DNA from: Burhinus oedicnemus
Taxonomy: Eukaryota > Chordata > Aves > Charadriiformes > Burhinidae
DNA: 64,000 nucleotides
Direction of reading: 5' to 3'
Assembly (NCBI GenBank): GCA_008921705.1
Contig: VFFE01006872.1
Coordinates: 484,100 to 548,099 of the forward strand
The notes under the pieces are model-generated. The model was not told the DNA's origin and searched no databases. It was given only the letters and a program-made list of their open reading frames with translations. Position 1 is the first letter of the stretch. The number at the start of each line of letters is the position of its first letter. Shown here piece by piece: positions 12,101 to 26,203 of this stretch. The position numbers and the translations under genes were made by a program.

Positions 12101-13309
12101 TGCTTTGTGAAGGGCAACGTGGACTCTGGGTGAATGGGTGCAATCCTGGTGACTGTAGTCGCATGCCCTTCAGCAAGCATTTAGTTGCTATACTGACTAG
12201 GAGCCCCAGGCGTCTGGCTTCTCTGCCCAGAGCTCCTAGGTCCTGCGTGCGTCCTTGGACAATCCCCTCTGAAGCCCATCCTGCTGCTCTTGCAGTCAGT
12301 ACCACAACTGCTGGTCTCACCAGGAGCAGGATCAAACTTCTAATTTTCCTCTGTCTCTGTTCCCTATCTGGAGGACATGCTTTGAGTCCAGTTGTAGAAA
12401 TCTTTTCCCATCCTCAGCCTCCTGACTTCTGCTCTCCTTGCATCTGAAAGGACAATGCCATCACCCCTGGACATACCTTCTGCTCCAGGCCCTGACTCTG
12501 GCTAGTCTGTCCTTCCCTTCCCAATACTGGCACCAGTATTTGTGTGATCAGGGGTTGTCTCAGCTGCTTTGCAGGGCTAATTTTCAGCCATTTCAGTTCC
12601 CTGATTTGCTTCTTGCTTGGCCTTGTGAAAGCTAGACCTAGCTCAAAGGAAACAGCAGGACATACTAAAATGCTCTCCAGCAGCAGCCTGCACTTTGGGG
12701 CTGCACTACTGCCTGCTCTTACAGCTTGCAGGGAATTGGAAACTGCAGCCTGATCCTGGTATTCCCCTTACATTCATGCTCTCCCTGTTTGTGGCCCATC
12801 TGCACTGGCCTCCTCTGATGAAACAGCTCATGCTGTAAGTCCCCCTCCTTTTTGGGTACCTTATGATAACTTGGAGCCAAGCCAGCCCATCTACTGAGCT
12901 TCCCCTCTACTTGGCTCAAGGCTGTGCTGATGTTCAGTGGAGGAACTGCTCAGTGGCAGCAGTCAGGAGGAAGGCTACACAGGAGCTAAGGCTGCTGGCC
13001 ACATCCAGATGGTACACACCTCCAGGAGAGCCAGACCCGTCTAGGGAGTGTGTGACAGCTCCAGCAGCATAGGGGAGCACAGGCCATGGCATCCTTGAGT
13101 ACTAGTATCCCTGTTCAGACCTGGGGGACCCAGGCCCTCTGGTGATCCTTTGTTAGTGACACGTGGCAGCAGGCTGGCGTGCTCTTCTTCTCCAAGCTTG
13201 CCTCCCACAAACATGTGTTCGAGGGGCTCTTCTCATGCTGGAGTGGTTTTATTTAGGGGAAGTTATGCCGGCAGACGCATACCCATATCTGTCTGTTTAC
13301 ATTTTGAAG

Positions 13310-13387
13310 CTTCTGGGGCTATGTCCAAAGTCCACTGAAATCAGTGGGAGTCTTTCCATTTATTCCAATGAACTCTGATCGGGCCAT
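13310..13387. repeat. Old palindromic MITE-like repeat
   Basis: The segment reads CCAAAGTCCACTGAAATCAG, TGGGAGTCTTTCCATTTATT, CCAATGAACTCTGATCGGGC. The left half is an imperfect reverse complement of the right half (about two thirds identical) around AGTCTTTCC. The text fits an old short palindromic repeat common in birds, turtles and crocodilians, of the form 'CCAAAGYCCA(C/T)TGAAGTCAATGG..CCATTGACTTCAATGGRCTTTGGATCRGGCC'. I do not recall its database name. Confidence 0.55.
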
Positions 13388-16300
13388 GTACCAACACACA
13401 GGAGACTTACATTTTGCCACCTCCCCACTCCTTCCTCCCCGCTTCGCCTGCCCTGGCTTCTCACCTCCTCCTCCTCTCCCCGCTGACACCATCACCACAT
13501 AAACCAGAAAGGCTTAACAAAGATTTGTGTTATCAGTGACATTTAAAGCTTCCAGAAATCAGGAGTCTTTATAATCACAGTCACAGGCTTTGTAATCCTC
13601 CTGTGGCAGTACTGATTATACAGGTAATGGGGTGCTATAGCAAATGTTATCACTGCCTATTCAGAGTGCTAATCCAGTGACTAGAAAATTAATGATCGCA
13701 TTACATTTACACGTATTTCTATCTGTCTAAGCTACTGGAATATCGTGCTTTCTTTATTGGATTTACTTTCTCGGTTTACGTTCTCTTTCCCCAGAGGAAA
13801 TGCAACCACCTCCCTTCTGTTGTCACACACAGAGAAAAGGATGTGGACAAGGTGATGCAGGCAGTCTGTGGCAGAACAGGGAACTGAACATGCGTCTCCA
13901 AGCACCAGGCTAGAGCAGGGAGGGTAGATCCCATGATTTCAAACAAAACAATGATTTTTTTTTTTTTAAAGGCCACATTGGTGACTTTTTGCAACACAAA
14001 TGGCTGAAGTAATCATTACCAAGCAAACAAACAGAGGTAGGAAAAGGGCAGGGAGAAGAAACTGTGTATTTCAACATTTTTTAATGTTTCACATTCTTTG
14101 AGAGAACAAGGCTGCTAGCTTAATTCAAGCTATACTTGCAGGTGATGCTGGAGCAACCGAGTGGGTTACATATAGGGACCAGTGAGACTAACAGTGCTTC
14201 TCTTATCTCACCCTGGTGATTCCTCCACTTTATTAGCCTGGAAATCATTTTGCAATACCGTGTGTCCTGTTTATAAGTGCTGTTAAGGGATGGTGAAGTT
14301 TTATGTCATAGAAACAGGACTTTTATCTGCCTTGGATGAGTATTTAGAGGAAAATTTCCCTGGAAAACAAGGCTTACTACCTTGTTGTGTCCCTTCTGCT
14401 TCCCAGCTATGAGGCGCCTGCAGCCTTTGCTAGGAGCTGGCCCCTCTGCCTCATGCCGGTGAGTGGAGGAGCAGGGAGCCTGGCTGCTTTCAGCCTTCAG
14501 GATGAGGGCACCAGCAGGGAAGGCTCCTGGGCTGGTGGAGGGATTTGCTGCCACCCCCTGCTGCAGCCCCTGGCACAGGAGCGGGGCCAAGGGGAGCTGG
14601 CGGGGAGGAACCCGAATGTGTTGCAACCGGTTACTCTCAGCTGACATCAGGGCCTCTGGGGGGCTGCCTGCAAGCCAGCGCAGCGTAAGCAGGCCTGGCA
14701 TGGGTTATGAGACACGAAAGTGGCTTGGAGCCACCTTTGTTCCTCCCCTTGTAGCCCCTCTGCTGTGCCCAGGAGTGGAGGATCTCAGGGAATTGGGATG
14801 GAAGCAGTGACCGGCCAAGAACTCATGGGAAAGAGAGAGACATTTTAGCCAGTAATAATTTTGATCAGCTCTGCATTGTTTTAATTGCATACTCCTTACA
14901 AGGAGTTTTAAAGACTAATGGCCTATGTGGTATGATACTGAGAAGAGGATTTTGTTTAACGTAGTGGGGAGTGTATAAAGTAGCAGACAAGAGCTTTGGA
15001 AAGATTGGATTAAATTCAACAAATCTGGAGGAACTCTGTGTATGCGTGTGTGTAAATCCTGGGGTCCTTAGCTTTGTCTTGGGCTGAGTACAGGCCGATG
15101 GGGGGCTGCAAAGTCTACATAAACTGTAGATTATCCTGATCTTATATGGTCAGTTTCTATCCTAAGAGCTGCTTATTTCTGAGTGATTTCTAAATATTAG
15201 CTAAAAGGCTAGTACACATATATTCAAATGGTTTTACTATGCAATAATCTTCACACTGTGGTTTCAGTCCTGGGGCTTTCTGGAGTTAGTAACCTGAGTC
15301 ATGTGAATGGTCCTGTGTCATCTTTGGAGTTTATTTTCTCACATTAAGATAAGCAAGTATGCAGGAATGGGCCTAGTGGAGCTCATGCAAGGGGTTAATT
15401 AGATCCTCCCTATCATCAGGATATAAAAACATAAGAAATAGGCTTTAAAATGAAAGAGGAAATAGGTTTTCCTAATTTAAAACAAGAGGTAGTGACTTAC
15501 CACAGCTCATTGCTTAAAAAAGACTTGGTAAGCTAAGTAAGTCAATGAAATGGTGATGTTTGTCAACAGTGTATAGCATTGCCTCAAACAGGCATTTATG
15601 TTTTTCATAAGCGGCTACGGTAAATTTTTAATCAGTGTTTGGCACATGCTTTTATGTTTCTAAACATTTCATTAATGTTTCAGCAAATGTGTCATATCTC
15701 CCAAAGCAAAGCTTTTGCTACATGTGTGAGTGCCCCAGAATCCTTTACTGCAGACAGGAGTGATGGTTGGGAGGGGCCCATGGTCTTGCGTGGACTTGAA
15801 TGCCCCAGTGGGAACATGTCATGGTGTGGGGAATGTAGAGACTCACGGAGAGCCACCTTTGGGCAACCTGAAGGAAATGAAGTGCCTGAGAGCTGTTGAA
15901 CTGCAGGCAGTACGGGCTGAGGTGTTGCTCCTTGATGGAGGGTGAAAATGGAAGGAGTTTGCTGGGAGAGGATGCATGTACTGGTGATATTTGTGACAAG
16001 CTTGCAGGAAAAAAGAGCACAGATGAGAGAACAGTGGGGACTTGAGGAGGAGGTCCTGGATGTGACGGGAAGTGGAGGAGCAGCAGAGTTGAACAGGAAC
16101 TACATAATCTTCCAAGAACCGGAGGGTATTGGAAGACTTAACTGTGGTCTACGACAGAGCAGTTCATGCATGGCCATGAGTGACTGAGATAATGAGGTGG
16201 GAGTGAGTGATGAAGGATTATATTCAGCAGGAGGGAAGCAGTTTGATTCCTTCATTGCTCATTCCCAAGCACTCTAATGTTTGGGTGGTATTTCAGTGGC

Positions 16301-19300
16301 AGGGTTTTTATAAGGGAAGTGTGATGTTGTTTTATGGGGTGCTAGCCAGATCCCACTGAGCCATACTCTCAATCTTCAGTCTTCTTAGTCACAGTTTTTT
16401 TCAACAGAGCATTCATCTGTTCATAAAGTTGCCAGTGTTTCAACATTATCATTGCTAAGGACTGGCCTACATTTACATTTTTTTGCCAATATAACTGTCT
16501 CAGTTAGAAGTGTGGGTTTTTATGGTTTGGTATTGTTGTAATAAAGGTATAGTCATTAGTGGGAGTGCAGTTATACCATGACAAACATCACTTGTTGTGG
16601 TGAAACTATCCCACTTAGTGCCTGGGAATAGCTGCATTACCATAAACAGCTCTTCAGACAGTTGAGTAAAGGATGTATTAGCATGAAGGTTAACAGTATT
16701 TGAACGGTAATGCACTATAGAGTTGTAATATAGAAAAAAATTTGGAAAACAATGTTGGAAAGATGCTGCTGAACCGTCAGAGTGTTTTTTCTTGGTTTTG
16801 AGTTTGAAGGATCTTTCTGAGGCTCTAGAGTTTTTCAAGAAGACACAAATTTTCTAAGTAGTCCACGTATTTCATCTAGACTCATTCCTGAGCACTTAGC
16901 TGTAGTAATTTTCATGACATACCAACAAGTCATTTAGAAAAATTCTTGTATTCTTTTCTTTAGCACAGAAACAACGGTGCAATGAGTTGAATTTGAAACA
17001 AATGCATTGTTTTCCCCTTTCCTGTAATACCCCTCCACCAGCTGAAGATAGCATCGTTAAGTAACATGTTAGTAAGGTCTTCTCTCTATTGCTTCTCTTT
17101 GCAAAAAAAGTGAGTTCTGAATCCTCAGAAACAGCTTTTCCTTAGTGGGCTAGCTTTTAATCTGTGATTTTGGGCTCCAGTGGTCAACATAAGCCATCGT
17201 AAAAAAAAACTTGGAACAAGATTGCCAAGTTGAAGGTTACTGCAATCGAACTTTTATGATTTAAAGCCCAAGTATCTGTTCAGGGCAGAGGGCTTTAGAG
17301 CAGCAATAATGCACATGTGAGCAGGAAAAGTGCTTAAGGCAAAGGATGTGTCAACCTCTGCAGCAGCATTTTCACTGACATACTGTGATAAAGGGTGCTT
17401 AAAGGCTTCTAAGCACATGCCATGCTAGCTTTACAGATGCCCACTGTGGCCCAGTCATTCTTATCCAGGAAGGTGCAGTGACAGTGATCTTTTCATGATC
17501 AGCTGGAGACTCATCACCACAGTTGCATAGAGTTGCTTGTTGCAAAACGTGCCCGTGCCACCATGCTGGAACTGAGCTGCAGATATTAGTGGAGCGCTGC
17601 TGACTTGCTCTGGTTGGAGGTCTTGCATATAGATTGCCTATGCAGTTTACCTTTTCTCATTTTGAATGTTTCATCCCCTGCTCAGAGGGTTTTGGGGTGT
17701 GCTCTGCATCACGACCTTACTCGTAGTGGTCAGTCAGGAACAGTGTATCTCTTGGGACTGTCAGTATCCAAGGACTTAGTTTACATCATTGCTATTCCTG
17801 ACTGCATAAAAGAAGTAAGCTGGAATTTATACCTGGAGACACTGCTTCTGTTAGAGTAAACATTAGGGTTGCTACAGTAATTGGACACGTGTAACTTACC
17901 TATATCGACACTGGCCCTGCCCAGATTTCCTTCAGTAGCTACAGTCAGATTCTGCATTGGCAAGGTCCAAAAATAGTTTAGATTTCAAATACTTCATTGT
18001 CCTTAATTCGTAAAAGGGCACAGTGTATTGTACCCTTGCACCCGTCAAGTTCTAAGCAGACTCATCTGGGGACGAATTTGGAAAGTTTGGAAAGGGCTTT
18101 GCCAGCATTCTGGAGGCTCAAGACAAAATCATTCCTCTGATTTGCTCTGTAGCTAGCTTTTAAGCCAAAGAATTCAACAGCTTCTATTACTTTGGGACTA
18201 AATTGCCGTGATCAAGTTAAAAGGGTAGTTGCTTGTCAGGATCAAAGTGGCTTTGTGTTCCCTCTAATGGCGGTCGTTGCTTGAAGAATGATCATGTAAT
18301 CCCATTAATAAAATGATGACTAGATACCTGCCTGGTTTTGGGAGTGAGCAGTAAGGCTGGGAGGTGGGGGAGGCTGAGGTTGGATAGCAAGGCAAGTCAT
18401 CCAGTGAATCAATGGCAGGAGGTAGGGAACCAGGGCCCCCAGAATTTTACTGCCAACTCCAAATGCGTGAGCAAAATATAACAACTGTATAAACCCCCTA
18501 GGTCCCTAGAGAGACCTAGTCAGATGGAAACCTGGTGTCCATAGCAGGCCCTGTAATATTCTGGACCCGTGCTACACACTGAAATAAAAGTGACTCAGTG
18601 CCAGCTTTTATTTTAGAAATGCTATTAAAATGCTTTTTAAAAGCAAAATAAAACCAAGAGACACATGATCAGTATGAAGCAATTATTAGTAAAACTACAC
18701 CGATCCAGGATTAAAATACTTTGTTAAATAAAAAGCAAATCAATCTTGATACTGAGTAAAAATTAAGTCACCAAATGAATAGCAGGTCTAAGCAATCCTG
18801 AGCTCAACTCTAGACGGTGTTTTGCTATAAATCTCACCTAAATTATCGTATTGAACACTTAAATTAATGATCTGAATCTGTTGGTTATTTCGTACTCAGT
18901 TCAAAGTGTTATTTTGGGTGCCCCTTTGTTTTGATGAAGATTGTATTTTCAAAATCTGCATTATAGTTGTACACAGGACAAGCACACTGCTACATTTTCA
19001 CTTTTGCACCTTAAAAATTAAGAAAGAGATTAGGTTGCCCACACAATTGGTTAAAACAAAAGATGAGAGAAATTGTTCCACGCGGAAGAAGCTTTGCTTC
19101 CTGTGGGTTTGTGCCCCCTCTCTCTCAACCATCGGTTTCCTAAATTCTCTTCCTGTCTGACTGAGGAAGCAGCTGGCCGTAGGTGTGCTGACTGCCCTGC
19201 CGTTTGCTGCCCGCATGTTGGCCAGCCGGCCAGCACTGCGTGGCATACACATGGTGCTGGCTTCTGCCGGCTCACTCCCATGAAGGCACTGGTCCCACAC

Positions 19301-21385
19301 CTCTCCCTTGCCAGGTTAAAAGGAAGGCATAGAAACCTCACCTCTCACGTCTTTGAAACCTTCCCTTCTCGGTCAGTTTTAGCAGAAATAGACCACTGGG
19401 TTGCAATATTATTGTGGGAACTATTGTGGGAATAGTTGGGCAAACAACGTAATCGCTGTAGCTTTGTGCCCTTGGGAAACCAGACTAAGGAACAGAAAAG
19501 TAAGGAAGAAGATACTAAAAATACGAAGGCAGTGCAAGCTCTTCAGTTCTCAGTCTTCTGCACGCTTGTGTAGTAGGGGCTGGAAGTGCAGAGCAGATGT
19601 GGCACTGTTTTGCTGGCATACTGCTTTCCACTAGGAGGGATTTTTTTAGTCTGGAGAAGGAAGATGATTGATTAGTCAGCTACTGAAGGAGCTTTTAAAA
19701 TGTTGATGCAATGACTTGCTTTTCTCCGAATGATAGCTGTTGATATTCTGAAGCAGCAATATTCCCTTGGGTTGCTTGCTGACCCATAAGATAAGGCTTT
19801 TCTGCCTCACCCTTGAATTTTGTGGGTTGCCTTGTACTGTTTCCCTTAGGGCCAGGCATCTTTGTCCAATCAAGCTTGAATTAGGTCACTGTTAACTAGT
19901 GTCAACTTGGAGGAGTCTTGCTGAAGCTGGCAGTCTAAAAAAAATTAAATATTTTCCATGCCACAGAGACTATTGGTCTGTGACCCACCAAAATATCAAA
20001 AATCCAGATGCATAAGACCAATTCTGATGAAGTTGGCATAGTCTTATCTGGGTCAATTGTCTTAAGAAGACATTATGTCACCAGTTAGGGGAAAATACAA
20101 TCTAAAACCCCTAAAAATAACTAATGGGAAAAACCTTGCACAACAAAGCCAGTCGCACAGCATTTGATCATCAGAAAAATAAAAATAAATTCAGACTCAT
20201 GATATATTTAATCATCTGTATTTATTCCTCTGCTAATCTAAAAACAGGCAAATGTTCTTTTCTTCTTGGAAACAAGGCAATTCCGGAAAACTTCATATTT
20301 TAGGCAGCTCTTCAAACAGCTTTTCTCCTAAAACTTAGATTTCGTTATTTGTTAAGAGGAAAGCCATTGGAATGAAAAAAATTTGAATTGTATATAAGCT
20401 CCTTTACCATACCAGCGATGCTGAGGAGAACTGTTCTCTAGGCTCTCAGAGTAGGCACCAGAAGAATATGCTTTTTGTGTTTTGTCACAGAAAGAGAACT
20501 TGGATTTCATGACAGTCACTCTGACCTGGCCTGAAGAAGACAAAACTGAAGACACCTGGACGAAGCTAGGCTAAGAACGAAAAAGTGTGACACAGGAACA
20601 CATATACTTAAGCCACATTAGCTGTCATTTTGTCCCAGAAGAGGTGTGGCAGCTCTGTAACAGCAGTAGCAAAAAGAGCCCAAAGAAGAAAGGGAAAGGC
20701 AGAGGAATCTCCAGATATGTTATGTGTATGCAGGGACCAACCTGCCCGTGAAAATATTTTGCGGTGGTGATGTCTGAAGGCTTCGAAAACACTACTGCAT
20801 TAGGACAGAAGTTATCTAGGCATTCTCAGCCACCAACTTCCAGTTTTTTTGTATGAAAAAGCCATGGAGGGAAAAAAATTGAGGCAGGAGTACTCCAAAA
20901 TACAGTGCTGAATCCAACCACTTATGGAGTTTCTCAAGACCAGCCTGGAATTGAGAGGGAAAGAAAAAAGCAATGCAGGAGAAGGCTGCAAAGAAGGTCT
21001 CTAAGTCTGTGATGATGTGAACACACAAAAAGGTCCTGTGGTCCTTCATCACAGCAGTGTCCAGAAAACCCAAGAAGTTTTCACTGAGGGGATACCTTTG
21101 AGGAAGGAGATGAAGTAAAGTATTTCAGATGCCTTGGAGTTCTTGAGAATCTTGAAAACGGTTGTTTGAAGCTTTTTTCTTTTGCTAAGTGGATTAGAGA
21201 TTTGGTTGGATTAGGGCCTTAATAAATACCTACAGTGTTTGTCTTTCATCTATGAAATGTTTGCCTGCTTTTAAACAGACTATTCTTGTTTGCTCCAGTG
21301 TTGTCATGTTGATGTGAAACTTTGGAAACAGGAATTCTGCCCTTAATTCAATAAAAGGATTTGGAAACCTGAGGCTAAAATTTGC

Positions 21386-21440
21386 CTCAAATATAACTGG
21401 TATAAATCCAGAGTAGCAGGACTTTATTTCAGTGCTGGAG
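21386..21440. repeat. Relic of old palindromic repeat
   Basis: AACTGGTATAAATCCAGAGT followed by AGCAGGACTTTATTTCAGTG resembles the amniote palindromic repeat arm 'ACTGGTGTAAATCCAGAGTAACTCCATTGACTTCAGTGGAG'. It is divergent and only one side is clear. Confidence 0.4.
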
Positions 21441-22035
21441 AAGCAGCAGGAGACTAGCTCCTTGACAATTTTTGATGTCTGGATGACTTGTTTATTTGCC
21501 TCATGATAGTTTGTGGCAGTGTAGCTATTATTTTTAAAGCTCAGCCCTGGCCAGAGGGCAGCCGTTCTGTTCCACACGACGGGGAAACCCAGCAGTGCTT
21601 CCCTGGGCAGGAGACAGTTCCTTCGTCTGGAGAGCAGAGGACTGCTGGCCATGGCAGCGGCGAACGGAGAGGCGAGGCCTGGCTATCTTCACTAGTCCAG
21701 CAGATGTGCGATCGTTAAACGAGAGCAGGTCTCATGAAAAGAGAGCAGATCTAGTGAAATCTCTAGGTGGCATTGAGTCAACAGGGTGCAAGGAAAGGTG
21801 CGGTCCAGCCGTGCTCTTTCCCTCTGCTGCATACAACTGCTGCTGCTCCTCCCTCTGGTTGTCCTTTGTGGAGTGGTTTGGGTGGCCCAGTGTGCAGATA
21901 TGCCTCTGTGTGTGTGGTGGAGGAGATGCTGCCTGCTCTGTAGCCATGAACAGAGGAGTCATAAAACCTGCTCCCTGTCACTCTGGCTATCCTTTGGATG
22001 CTGTTAACTGATGAACAATTCAAAGGTGATAACTC

Positions 22036-22136
22036 GATGATGACAATTTATTGCAGCGATTTATAACTTCAGCCATGTACAATTAACAACCTACAGGCAA
22101 TAGGAGGGCAATGATGAAAATTTACTGCAGCCATTT
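22036..22136. repeat. Spaced direct repeat, 27-bp units
   Basis: Units at 22036-22062 and 22110-22136 agree at 23 of 27 positions (GATGATGACAATTTATTGCA versus AATGATGAAAATTTACTGCA, continuing GCGATTT versus GCCATTT). Start-to-start distance is 74 bp. I do not recognise the parent element. It could be a local duplication or part of an unrecognised repeat that continues into the GC-richer segment on its right. Confidence 0.6.
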
Positions 22137-25100
22137 GTCATTTATATTGGTGGCCAGAACAAAGTATGTCAACGCACAAAGACAGGCCACAGACCAGGCA
22201 GTGGGAGCCAGCTGCCAGCTTTGTGGGTGAGGAGGCCCCCAGCTCCAAGTGCTGACTCACGGCACGCCAACCCCTTTTCATGCCCACTCCCATGAGAGCA
22301 CAGCCACATGGATGTCATGGGCCTGGTTGTGTACTGGCATGATGGGGAAGGTTTCTCACTGCCTACGAGGCCAAGGTGGAAGTCACCGGTGAGACTGTCA
22401 GGACCTGCAATTGCAAAATGGGGTGCAAGGTGGAGTAAAAGGCCAAGGAGATGAAAGAGGTGCAGTTGTATGAAGGGCTTGTCACGGCAGGCCTGATCCA
22501 TGGTCTGAGGGTGTCGTTCAGCAAGATGGGCTGAGCTGGCTGACTCCCAGCAGGCTGGCACGACAGTTGTGCCTGCTCCCTCCTTCTCCCCTGCTCCCAC
22601 TGCCCAATCTGCAGGTCAGGGCTGCTCACTCGTCCTCGCCAAGAGGCAGTAGAGAGGCACAAACCCAGCAAAGATTTTTCTGATGGTGTAGTGAGCCGCA
22701 CTGGTTTGTCAAAAGGCTCAGGTGAGCACTGAGGCAGGGTATGCAGCAGAGAAGGAAGTGGTGGAGAAAAGTGAGAAAGACCTCTGCCCCTTTTGGTGGC
22801 AGTGACACAGGGGATTGTCTGTGGTGACTGGAGGTGAGACAGTCCCAAGCCTGCTTCCCAGCCACTTGGGGAAGGGGCAGGGTTGTGCCTGCTCTGCAGG
22901 CAGAGGTCTGTTTCCAAGGGCATTATTGACAGCCTCTTTGTAGAGCGGAGATTAGCTCAATAATGAATGCCTCAGCATAAATCAATGGTGGGACAGCTCC
23001 TGGACCTGGTGATTTTCCACCCTCTGCAGCTTCTAGGTAGCAGACTCATGCAGGCTGCAGCCCAGCAGGGACAGTGGGGCGTACTTCAGCTCCACCTTGG
23101 AAAGTGCTGGAGGAGCCGACTTGCTTTTGCTTCAGTTCAGGAGTGTGGCCTTTTTTCTTAAAGGTACATCTTGGCAGCATTTTACATATCTTCCAGGCTG
23201 GTGTTTTTGCTTCAAGGAGCTGTAAAGGTCACTGACAGGGCTGTTCAGACGCTGTTACTCTCTATTCAACACTACTCCATCCTTTGCCATGTGATCTTTT
23301 CATATTTGTGATGATGGGACTGGTTTTTTATTCTGCCTGATGAAGACAGCTGGTAGCTTGCAGTGTTTATTTCTGCTCTCATAAAATCTTTTAAAAGAAC
23401 TGTATTGATCTTTAAAAAAGAGAATTACAAGGTCATAAGACAATTAAGGCATACTGAATTGTGCAGTGTACATCAGTACTGGAGAGGTCAAGTCCTACAA
23501 GTGAAGGTGAATCTTAGATTTGGAGTATAATAATAATTGACCTGCATGTAACATCTCATAGGTTGATATAAATTAGTACAATTTATTGCTTACATTTTAA
23601 GAACCTGCTTTTCCAGTCACGACAGCCACATGTAATAAAAAGAGTCCCTGTTCCAAAGACCTTATAGTGGCCATCTATTCAGCTGACAAAAAAGCAGGTG
23701 GAAAAGAGCAATAAGAAAGGAGGGAGGCAAAGGATTTGAAAGGACACTGATCAACCCAATGATCATAGATGTTGGCCTACTGTCTACCTGCCCCTTGTCA
23801 GCTGATTTGTAGACATAAACTGTTGTTCAGCCTTCTTTTTTTTCCACAGAAGGCTCTTTCAATACAACCTTTAGTTGTCTTCTTTTTCTTTTTTTTTTCA
23901 TGCCAGAGCAGGACAGCAGTAGACAAGTTGGTATTAGACATGCACAGAAAGGAAGAAGTAAAGAAGGAACCAGAAGGTCCATGCCAGAGTGGAGAGTAAA
24001 CAGGGAAACTGTTTTGAGATTGTGAGAGGAAGATGTCAAATGCTAGGCTGAACAGTTTGGGCAAATGGAGGTGTCATTCTCCGCGTCATTTTAATAGCTG
24101 ATGATTAAATAAGAAGAAAGAGAGGGCAGGCAAGAGTATGTTACTATTAAAAGGGATAAGAAGGAAAAATTGTGTGATCTCCTAGGACAGATCACACACC
24201 CAGAGCTAAACTTGTCACAACAGAATCAGGTTGGTTCATGAGCCTGTGTGCTGTGTGTAATTATACATTATTTAAAAATAAAAAAAAATAAAAGAAAAAA
24301 TTAAAAAAAAGAATGGTCTTAAGGTTCGGCCACACTGGTCTTGTAGAGCTAAATCCTGCCCAAATTAGGGAGGAAGAAACGCTGCTGAAAGGCCCTGAGT
24401 CGCAGGGCTTCTCCTGGCCAAACCAAGATTCCTTGGGATGGTTGAGGCAGTACGTTCTAGAAATGCAAACACACCCGGGCCTTCCTCCAAAGGCAGCTGT
24501 CGTGCTAGCAAGCCTAATAAACTAGCCACGTCCCCAAAACCACATGCCGCGGTAAGCTCTTGCGTGAGCTTGCCCACATGGTGAGCTGGTCCTCTGTGCT
24601 AGTGCTTTCTTGAGCGCAGAGAACCTGATCAGCTATATGGGCCGGAAAAAGAGGCCCCCTACATCTGCTGAACAGCACATGATAGGATTTAGCCAAGAGA
24701 TGACTTAATTTCTGTGGAAATAGCCTGATTTTTTCCAAAGTGGCTAAGCACCACGCACATCCTACTGAGATGAGGGGAGGGGGAAGATGCAGGCGCTCAG
24801 CCTTGCTGAAGACCACTGTGAAGGGCTGTGATGAGGAGATGGGAAGGGCTGTCAGGTCCCGCACGTCTTGCCGATGCATTTTTTGTTCTTGCAAAATTCA
24901 GCTGTGGCTGAAAAGATCCAGCGAAATCTTTTCTGACGCAGAGACAAAGTGAGGAAACTTCAGCCTGAACAGAGAATTGCTCAGAAATGTAGGAATGGGT
25001 GATAATAGGATTCAAAATAACCAGCATTGCAGCTTGAAGTGAAACCATTGCTACCCCAGAGGCTTGTGTATTCTGATCAAGAGTGGGAGGTAAATTAGGC

Positions 25101-26203
25101 TGGCAATACCTCTGTCTAGTCACCCCACCTGCAGAGTTTCCAAGCATGGTATTTCCAAGCTTTCTCTGTTAAACAGCTGAAGTTCAGCCCCTTCCACACT
25201 GCTAAAACCATTTCTCTCTCTCATATGTCCTTGATTAAGTGATGGCTACTGATAATGTTAATCCTCCTCTGCTAGCACCCCTTCATCTAAACCGCTACTC
25301 TTAGGGAGGACTTCCAGTCCAGCTGGCTGACTTACTGCCTTCAAAGCTTCTGTTTTTCCCGACTCCCTCTGTCCAGTAATGTAGCAGGGAAAGGAAGGCA
25401 GTGCGGCATGGAGGACACCGACCAGGAAGGGACACAGACAGTCCGGGCTGCCAGGAGGTGGGTGCCAGGAAGTGTTGGGAAACACCCCGATCCTTCTTCA
25501 TGCTCACAGATGCTGGCATCAGACAGCCTTGCCATACCCCACCAATGGCATTGTCGAGAGTCTGGAGTTAGGTCAGTTAAAAATGTGCAAGCTATAGCTA
25601 TTCTCTGCCCTCCCACAAGTTAATTGCACCATTAAATGTCAAACAGTTTTTGTTACCATTTTCTGCCGACGGAGTGCCTGGTCAGAAAGTGTATTTTGCC
25701 TACCTATTCCATAAATTCTCACCATTTTCATCTTCCACAACCATTTCTCTTTATCTCTTGCCTGACTTGTTTGCCTTTGCTGTTATCATGGTTGCAGCTC
25801 TGGAAGCTCCTCAGTCTGGGGCCCACGTACTTGTGAGGTGCGATTTGTTTTGTGCAGACATTGTTCTTCTGCACCCTGTTGACTTAGTGGGGGTGGCACC
25901 TTTACACTGAATAGCAGAGCATTGCTCTGAATGTGAAACAGCCTAATAAATAATAACCTCATTGACCAAATGCCAGCTGATTTTGTAACCCTCGAATGGA
26001 TAAACCAGCAATAGCTTGGTATTTGCTTGTCTGATACGAGCTTCTCTATTTTGCGAGCTCAGTGTGGGATAGGCATGGACGAGAAGTGAACACTGGGCTC
26101 TTCTTTAACTCCATCTTTAGGGTTGGTTGGATAAGTCAAAGCACTCATGATACTGCCCTGTGGTCAGTTTTATGCTGATCTGTCCATGCAACCACTTTCC
26201 TCC

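Larger units (their letters stand above)
9265..26200. other. Intergenic, no gene recognised
   Basis: No conserved coding exon or RNA gene is recognised in this long stretch. GC-richer patches at about 12.1-13.1, 14.4-14.8, 19.1-19.35, 21.55-22.0 and 22.2-22.9 kb produce longer overlapping open frames on both strands, none with family resemblance. An exon-like acceptor-ORF-donor arrangement at 14385-14464 and a spaced direct repeat at 22036-22136 are described as findings. A-rich sequence lies at 24270-24312. Confidence 0.6.

Noticed and set aside
22363..22923. 186-codon open frame on the minus strand
   Set aside because: It lies in a GC-richer block with overlapping frames on both strands and has no domain or family resemblance. 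Length is explained by composition.
24270..24312. A-rich run as the tail of a retroposed gene or SINE
   Set aside because: No retroposon body, target-site duplication or gene-derived sequence is recognisable upstream of it.
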